NCBI GenBank assembly: GCA_943331145.2
Contig: CALQKL020000012.1
Location: 1 to 20,379 of the forward strand
Reading direction: 5' to 3'
DNA: 20,379 nucleotides
DNA from: Chitinophaga pinensis
GTDB lineage: Bacteria > Bacteroidota > Bacteroidia > Chitinophagales > Chitinophagaceae
Shown here: piece by piece, positions 15,759 to 20,379 of the stretch
Layout of the letters: each line of letters starts with the position of its first letter
How positions within the stretch are numbered: the first letter of the stretch is position 1
Made by a program: the position numbers and the translations under genes
Notes under the pieces: generated by a model
Told to the model about the DNA's origin: nothing
The model's database searches: none
What the model saw: the letters and a program-made list of their open reading frames with translations, nothing else

Positions 15759-17528
15759 ATGCTTTTTAAAAAATCAATTGCTTACTTTCTAATCATTTTG
15801 TGTATTAATAATGCACAAGCACAGTATTATTTACGTGGCGAGATTAAAGACGAAAAAAACAAACCATTACCTCACGCCAAAATATTTGTGCATGGCGAAA
15901 AAAGAATCTATTACTCAGAATCAAATACGGGCAGTTTTGGTATAGATGAAAAACGGCTTTACGATTCACTTACGATTAGTTTAGAGGGATATGAAACTCA
16001 AACAATTCGAGTAAAAACAGATGCATGGTTGGTTGTAAAACTGAAGGCAACAGATGATGCTAATAGCAAGCGTCAACCTAAATTAATTTCAATTACAAAA
16101 GATCAAAATAGAGATGCATTTCGGTCATTGGCAGCAGGGGATGAAACCTATTTTCAATTGATTGAAAATGATTGTATCGATGCCAAAAATTTTCCCAATA
16201 CTGGCTTTTCTTTAAACGTAAATAAAGCTTCTTACAGTAATGTACGAAGGTTTATAAATATGCAAAATGAAGTGCCTACAGATGCAATACGGACGGAGGA
16301 ACTTATAAACTATTTCAACCTTGGATATCATAAACCTGGTGGCGATAGTTTATTTAGTGTTTATTCGCAATTGAGTTCTTGCCCATGGAATGCACAAAAT
16401 AAATTGTTGTATGTAAATGTAAGTGCAAAAAAAATCGACCTAGAAAATGTTCCTCCAGGAAATTTCGTTTTTTTAATTGATGTATCTGGGAGTATGGATA
16501 TGCCCAATCGGTTGCCCATGTTGAAAGCCGCTTTCCAACTTTTTGTAAAAAATTTAAGACCTATAGATACAGTTTCAATCGTAACGTATGGTGGCTATGT
16601 TCAAATTTGGCTTCAACCGACATCCGGAGAAAACCAGAAAAAAATATTAGAATCTATTGAAGCACTTGAGGCTTATGGAGATACTCCAGGAGAATCTGCA
16701 ATTCGTGTGGCGTATCAACTGGCAAAGAAAACATTTATTAAGGGAGGGAATAACCGGGTAATTTTGGCTACAGATGGTGATTTTAATGTTGGTGAAACAT
16801 CAGAAAAAGCTTTGGACGAAATCATTTCAAAACAAAGATTATCTGGAGTGTACTTAACCTGCTTGGGTGTTGGAATGGGGAACTTAAAAGATTCAAAACT
16901 ACAAACACTTGCTAAAAATGGGAATGGTAACTATGCTTATTTAGATGATATTCAGGAAGCTGAAAGGGTTTTGGTAAAAGAACTTACGCAAACATTTTAT
17001 GCAGTTGCCGATGATGCATTTATGAATGTAAATTTCAATTCTAGCTTAGTAAAAACATACCGACTAATTGGGTTTGACAATAAAAAAGAAGCATTAGCTG
17101 ACAATAAAAATTTACTTGAAGGAGGCGAAATAGGTAGCGGAAGTAATGTGCTTGCTATTTTTGAAATTGTACCAACAGATAGTTTGATAAAAATTAATAA
17201 AGAAAAATCAAATCAACATTTAGCCGAAATGGAGTTGCGTTATTCCATTAACAGTGCACATACAAATCACTCGCTTCGTTATATTGCCCAATCGAATTAT
17301 CTATCTTTTGATAGTATTGATAATCCATTGAAATTTGCAACTGCAATAACCATGTTTTCTCTGAAACTAAAACAATCAAAATACTTTCCATATAAATCAT
17401 GGGGGAGTATCAAAAAATTAGCTCTAGCTAGTTTGGACGAACCCAATCTTTTACAAAAAGGGTTTATCACCTTAATTGATAAGGCAGCGAAAATCTATGG
17501 TAATAAAAGAAAAAAAAAGAATGATTAA
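15759..17528 (+). CDS. YfbK-like exported protein with carboxypeptidase-regulatory-like and von Willebrand factor A domains
   Basis: A 589-residue exported protein. Residues 1-21 form a signal peptide ending QAQ. Residues about 23-95 (LRGEIKDEKNKPLPHAKIF and following) look like a carboxypeptidase regulatory-like beta-sandwich. Then comes a YfbK-type N-terminal segment (NKASYSNVRRFINMQ, EELINYF), a VWA domain with MIDAS motif DVSGSM (D241), threonine in YGDTPGES and ATDGDFN, and a C-terminal DUF3520-like portion ending around residue 570. The MIDAS residues appear intact, so metal-dependent ligand binding is likely; the ligand is unknown. The frame also opens at GTG 15753 two codons earlier; I prefer the ATG. 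The beta-sandwich fused ahead of the YfbK core is common in this phylum. It converges on dnaJ with an 88-base gap. Confidence 0.87.
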   Translation: MLFKKSIAYFLIILCINNAQAQYYLRGEIKDEKNKPLPHAKIFVHGEKRIYYSESNTGSFGIDEKRLYDSLTISLEGYETQTIRVKTDAWLVVKLKATDDANSKRQPKLISITKDQNRDAFRSLAAGDETYFQLIENDCIDAKNFPNTGFSLNVNKASYSNVRRFINMQNEVPTDAIRTEELINYFNLGYHKPGGDSLFSVYSQLSSCPWNAQNKLLYVNVSAKKIDLENVPPGNFVFLIDVSGSMDMPNRLPMLKAAFQLFVKNLRPIDTVSIVTYGGYVQIWLQPTSGENQKKILESIEALEAYGDTPGESAIRVAYQLAKKTFIKGGNNRVILATDGDFNVGETSEKALDEIISKQRLSGVYLTCLGVGMGNLKDSKLQTLAKNGNGNYAYLDDIQEAERVLVKELTQTFYAVADDAFMNVNFNSSLVKTYRLIGFDNKKEALADNKNLLEGGEIGSGSNVLAIFEIVPTDSLIKINKEKSNQHLAEMELRYSINSAHTNHSLRYIAQSNYLSFDSIDNPLKFATAITMFSLKLKQSKYFPYKSWGSIKKLALASLDEPNLLQKGFITLIDKAAKIYGNKRKKKND

Positions 17529-17547
17529 AAGTTGAATTTACAACTTT
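17528..17547. terminator. Short inverted repeat between convergent genes, possible bidirectional terminator
   Basis: AAAGTTG (17528-17534) and CAACTTT (17541-17547) pair as a 7-bp stem with a 6-base AT loop, directly at the stop of the VWA gene and between it and the convergent dnaJ. The A/T flanks give short U-runs on both strands. The stem has little GC, so it is a weak candidate. Confidence 0.4.
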
Positions 17548-17616
17548 ATATTATCCATCCAATTAGAAATAGGCAACACAAGTCCTTGCAAAACATTAGA
17601 CACAACATTATAAAAA

Positions 17617-18786
17617 CTAGCTAAAAATTTCTCTAACCTTATCAAAAAAAGATTTCTCATTTTTTTCGGGGTTGGGTTCAAAGTTTTTAGACTGCGCTAG
17701 TTTTTCTAAGTTCGATTTTTCTTCTGCTGAAATATTTTGAGGCGTCCAAACATTTACGTGTATCAGTTGATCTCCTTTCTCGTATCCATTTACTTGGGGA
17801 AATCCTTTGCCTTTTAGCCGGAATATTTTTCCACTTTGGGTGCCTGCTGGAATTTTAATTTTCGCCCTTCCGTCAATTGTTGGCACTTCTACTTGTGTTC
17901 CAAAAACTACATCAGGGAAAGATAGGTACAAATCAAAAGCTACATTCAATCCATCTCTTTGTAATTGTGGATGTGCTTCTTCTTCTATTTGAACAATTAA
18001 ATCTCCAAAACTTCCACCACGCTCTCCAATATTTCCTTTTCCACTCAAACTGAGTTGCATCCCTTCTTGAACGCCAGCTGGAATATCAATGTTGATGGTT
18101 TCTTCTCCATAAACTCTTCCTTCTCCTTTACAAACACCGCATTTTGCGGTAATTGACGTACCATCGCCATTACATGTTGGGCAGGTGGTTACGGTTTGCA
18201 TTTGACCTAAAAATGTATTTTGAACCCTTCTAACTTGACCACTTCCTTTACACGTGCCACATGTTTGTATGCTATTTTTATCTTTTGCCCCGCTTCCTGT
18301 ACACGTAGAACACTTGATGTATTTTTTAATTTTGATGGTTTTGCTGGCACCTTTAGCCATTTCCTCAAAATTCAATTTTAGTTTAACACGCAAATTGCTT
18401 CCTCTTGCTCCACCAGTCTGCCCGCCTCGTCTACTTCTTCCGCCACCACCAAAAAAACCACTAAAACCATCATCCCCAAATACATCCCCAAATTGACTAA
18501 AAATATCATCCATATTCATTCCGCCACCACTAAAACCACCACCACCAGATCGTCCTTGACCAAAAGCATTGTGCCCAAAACGGTCGTATTGCGATTTCTT
18601 ATCCGCATCATTTAATACTTCATAAGCTTCTGCAGCTTCTTTAAATTTATCTTCTGCAGATTGGTCACCGGGGTTTCTATCAGGATGATATTGCATTGCT
18701 ACTTTACGGTAAGCCTTTTTAATTTCATCTTGACTCGCCGTTTTAGGTACGCCAAGTATTTCGTAATAATCTCTTTTATTCGACAT
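17617..18786 (-). CDS. dnaJ: Chaperone DnaJ (Hsp40)
   Basis: A 389-residue type I J-protein that delivers clients to DnaK and stimulates its ATPase. The J domain has HPD at residues 34-36. A Gly/Phe-rich linker (about 75-125) contains GGGG and SGFFGGGG runs. Four zinc-finger repeats CSTCTGSG, CGTCKGSG, CPTCNGDG and CGVCKGEG span about residues 158-223. The C-terminal substrate-binding domains contain IPAGVQEGMQL, GDLIVQI and IPAGTQSGK. All expected residues are present, and length is normal. It begins 18 bases downstream of grpE's stop and is the second gene of a grpE-dnaJ operon; dnaK is not in this window. Confidence 0.98.
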   Translation of the reverse strand: MSNKRDYYEILGVPKTASQDEIKKAYRKVAMQYHPDRNPGDQSAEDKFKEAAEAYEVLNDADKKSQYDRFGHNAFGQGRSGGGGFSGGGMNMDDIFSQFGDVFGDDGFSGFFGGGGRSRRGGQTGGARGSNLRVKLKLNFEEMAKGASKTIKIKKYIKCSTCTGSGAKDKNSIQTCGTCKGSGQVRRVQNTFLGQMQTVTTCPTCNGDGTSITAKCGVCKGEGRVYGEETINIDIPAGVQEGMQLSLSGKGNIGERGGSFGDLIVQIEEEAHPQLQRDGLNVAFDLYLSFPDVVFGTQVEVPTIDGRAKIKIPAGTQSGKIFRLKGKGFPQVNGYEKGDQLIHVNVWTPQNISAEEKSNLEKLAQSKNFEPNPEKNEKSFFDKVREIFS

Positions 18787-18804
18787 GGTAATGGTTCTGT
18801 TTAA

Positions 18805-19338
18805 TTATTTGCCAACTATTACTTTAGCAAATCGAATTAGTTTTTCGTTAAGATAATATCCTTTTTGTAATTCGTCGATAATTTTTCCACTCATTTCTTC
18901 TGGTGCATCTACAATGGAAATGGCTTCATGTTTTTCAGGGTCAAATTCAGTATTTAAACTTTCCATTGCTTGAACACCTTTTTGCTGTAGTAAATTGCGT
19001 AGTTGGTTGTAAACCAACAATGTGCCTACATTACTTTCTTCTGTTTTCGACTTTTTTATTTGATTTTCAGCACGGTCGCAATCGTCCATAACATCGAGTA
19101 ATCTAATGATAATGTCTTTTCCCGCCGTTTGATGAAGCACTAATCTTTCTTCTGCAGATCTGCGTTTGAAATTTTGGAATTCAGCTAATAATCTGAGGTT
19201 TTTATCTTTTAATTCATCAATTTCTTGTTGCATTTTGCTTTTAACTGATTCTACTGTTTCAGCATCTTCAGTAATAGGTGCTTCATCTGTTGACAAATTT
19301 GGCACTTCCTCTTCTAAGGGTAATTTGTTTTCTTCCAT
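18805..19338 (-). CDS. grpE: Nucleotide exchange factor GrpE
   Basis: A 177-residue cytoplasmic co-chaperone that promotes ADP release from DnaK. The first 35 residues are acidic (EENKLPLEEEVPNLSTDEAP). A long coiled-coil follows (about 33-80) with FQNFKRRSAEER, a family hallmark. The C-terminal beta domain carries the EELQKGYYLNEKLIRFAK-like end: here DELQKGYYLNEKLIRFAKV, near the usual G-Y-x-L-x-x-x-x-L-R-x-A-x-V pattern. The length is typical. It is transcribed ahead of dnaJ, with a predicted promoter and a set of short repeats in the 118-base gap upstream. Confidence 0.96.
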   Translation of the reverse strand: MEENKLPLEEEVPNLSTDEAPITEDAETVESVKSKMQQEIDELKDKNLRLLAEFQNFKRRSAEERLVLHQTAGKDIIIRLLDVMDDCDRAENQIKKSKTEESNVGTLLVYNQLRNLLQQKGVQAMESLNTEFDPEKHEAISIVDAPEEMSGKIIDELQKGYYLNEKLIRFAKVIVGK

Positions 19339-19351
19339 AATATTTTAAAAT

Positions 19352-19417
19352 GATTGTTGCAAAACGATTGTTGTCAAACATATTGCCAATAATACAATTG
19401 CCGACATTTTGACACAA
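19352..19417 (-). promoter_or_regulatory. Repeat-rich leader/promoter region of grpE-dnaJ
   Basis: On the minus strand TATGTTTG (19382-19375) matches the Bacteroidota -7 box exactly, putting the transcript start about 32 bases before the grpE ATG. The region also holds a near-identical direct repeat, GATTGTTG followed by C or TC and AAAC (19352-19365 and 19366-19379), a spaced dyad TGTCAAA (19372-19378) and TTTGACA (19408-19414), and two copies of ATTGCC (19382-19387, 19397-19402). The classic CIRCE operator is not present. No clean TTG sits at -33. Regulation by heat is an inference from the genes. Confidence 0.4.
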
Positions 19418-19456
19418 TAAAAAAAATCAAAAAAGGGGAGGACATGATGCGTAAAA

Positions 19457-19792
19457 TTATTTCACAACTTGAAACTTTCCAGTTTCCATTATGATACCAT
19501 TTTTGTCTCTTAGCTGGTAAATATAAATCCCACGATAAAATTCATCAAGATTTAAGTTTATTCTTGACGGTGTATTTTTAATTTCAAGGATTTTTTTTCC
19601 CATAAAATTAAAAATGAAAAGTGTATAATTGACATCGTAGCTGCGCATAAAGTCGAAATTTATAAACGCAGAAGCAGGGTTGGGATAAAATTTTATTATG
19701 CGATTAGAAGACTCAGATGTATTACTTTGACTGAAACCATTTAGGTTAAACCCAAAAACAAGCAATGATAATATGATAATTGTTTTTTTCAA
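19457..19792 (-). CDS. Small secreted protein consisting almost entirely of a T9SS type A sorting domain
   Basis: A 111-residue protein. Residues 1-21 form a signal peptide ending FSQ. A Ser-rich linker of about nine residues follows (SNTSESS), then from about residue 31 the whole remainder resembles the Por_Secre_tail/type A sorting domain: IKFYPNPASAFINFDF at the start, YTLFIFNFMGKKI in the middle and GIYIYQLRDKNG with the KFQVVK end. Normally this domain is attached to a large cargo and is removed by PorU after export through the T9SS; here there is no cargo. The start is TTG (19790-19792); an in-frame TGA lies a few codons upstream and no ATG is available. It could be a decoy, a modulator, a remnant of a larger gene or simply a small surface protein; the sequence does not decide. 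Confidence 0.8.
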   Translation of the reverse strand: MKKTIIILSLLVFGFNLNGFSQSNTSESSNRIIKFYPNPASAFINFDFMRSYDVNYTLFIFNFMGKKILEIKNTPSRINLNLDEFYRGIYIYQLRDKNGIIMETGKFQVVK

Positions 19793-19866
19793 AAGCGATA
19801 AACCAATTTTTCAATAAATTTAAATGAAATAGGTAGAATAATAAAATATTTTCTAAAAAGAAACCT

Positions 19867-20346
19867 TTAGTTAACTAAACGGGCAATACATTCATTTATT
19901 GCTTCAAAATTAGGGATATCTCCAGCACTTTCTAAAACTTCTGCGTACTGAATAACTCCAGCTTTATCTACTAAAAAGGCAGATCTTTTACTGACACCTT
20001 TCATATTCATTCCTGTAAATGATTCATAAATAGAATGATAAGCAGTAGAAACTTCCTTGTTAAAATCACTCAATAATGGGAAATTCAATTGTTGTTCTTC
20101 TTTGAATTTTGCCAAAGTAAATACGGAATCAACAGAAATGCCTAAAACTTGTGCGTTTGTGTTTTGATAACGGCTGATATCGTCTCTAATTGCGCAAAGT
20201 TCTTTGGTACAAATACCAGTGAACGCTTGTGGAAAAAATAAAATCAATACGTATTTTTCTCCGGCAAAATCAGACAAGCTGATTGTTTCGTTGATTGAAG
20301 TATGTAAAGTAAAAGCAGGTGCTTGGTTTCCGATTTGTAATGACAT
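19867..20346 (-). CDS. Peroxiredoxin (AhpC/TSA family, AhpE-like)
   Basis: A 159-residue cytoplasmic thiol peroxidase that reduces hydrogen peroxide and organic hydroperoxides. The active site reads FFPQAFTGICTKELCAIRD: Pro39, Thr43 and the peroxidatic Cys46 are in place, and a second Cys51 five residues later is common in the AhpE-like group. VLGISVDS and FPLLSDF mark later strands, and KRSAFLVDKAG contains the usual active-site Arg. No distant resolving cysteine is evident, so it may rely on an external thiol or on Cys51. It has an ATG start close to the window end; the remaining 33 bases upstream show no feature I can support. Separated by 74 bases from the preceding small gene. Confidence 0.92.
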   Translation of the reverse strand: MSLQIGNQAPAFTLHTSINETISLSDFAGEKYVLILFFPQAFTGICTKELCAIRDDISRYQNTNAQVLGISVDSVFTLAKFKEEQQLNFPLLSDFNKEVSTAYHSIYESFTGMNMKGVSKRSAFLVDKAGVIQYAEVLESAGDIPNFEAINECIARLVN

Positions 20347-20379
20347 GTTATATTGTTTTAAAATTTTAACGCAAGTTAG

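Noticed and set aside
19435..19494. GGGGAGG followed by ATGATG opening a 16-codon plus-strand ORF
   Set aside because: It overlaps the 3' end of the type A mini-protein on the opposite strand, is very short, has no recognisable content, and Shine-Dalgarno sites are not a reliable signal in this phylum.
1..20379. Mobile elements, CRISPR, tRNA or a defence island
   Set aside because: I saw no transposase, integrase, repeat array with regular spacers, tRNA-like cloverleaf or attachment-site pattern. The ADP-ribosylglycohydrolase alone is not evidence of a toxin-antitoxin or defence system, since no transferase partner is in view.

Overview
This window reads as an ordinary chromosomal stretch from a member of the Bacteroidota, probably an environmental lineage near Chitinophagales or Saprospirales. 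The evidence is the AT-rich base composition, a protein with a gliding/type B sorting domain next to a PorP/SprF-family partner, a second secreted protein with a type A sorting domain, Bacteroidota-like -33/-7 promoter candidates (TTG and TAnnTTTG), and mostly absent Shine-Dalgarno sequences. The lineage below phylum level is inference. I see no tRNA, rRNA, CRISPR array, insertion sequence, prophage or obvious genomic island.

Layout. Positions 1-1344 (minus): the N-terminal part of an ADP-ribosylglycohydrolase, cut by the window edge, lies directly downstream of a CvfB-like S1/winged-helix RNA-binding gene. Positions 1525-4897 (plus): a DEAD-box RNA helicase of the RhlE type with an unusual Walker A motif, then recG. 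Positions 4996-9635: a 1190-residue secreted protein exported by the type IX system (T9SS), followed 2 bases later by its PorP/SprF-like outer-membrane partner. Positions 9710-11755: a GlcD-like FAD oxidase and a small secreted beta-barrel protein. Positions 11840-15707: a tight four-gene run (sodium/solute symporter, O-methyltransferase, glucosaminidase with LysM repeats, hypoxanthine phosphoribosyltransferase) with gaps of 3-6 bases. Positions 15759-17528: a YfbK-like von Willebrand factor A lipoprotein-type or exported protein. Positions 17617-20346 (minus): dnaJ, grpE, a tiny protein made almost only of a signal peptide and a type A sorting domain, and a peroxiredoxin.

How the genes fit together. 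Most genes are housekeeping functions: RNA metabolism, replication-fork repair, protein folding, oxidant defence, purine salvage and wall turnover. The T9SS pair forms a recognisable surface-export module. No wholly new multi-gene system is evident. The points most worth checking are the helicase Walker A lysine replaced by glutamine, the cargo-less sorting-domain protein, the tight coupling of the RNA-binding gene to the ADP-ribosylglycohydrolase through an embedded Shine-Dalgarno, the repeated elements upstream of grpE, and the run of genes lacking an ATG start.
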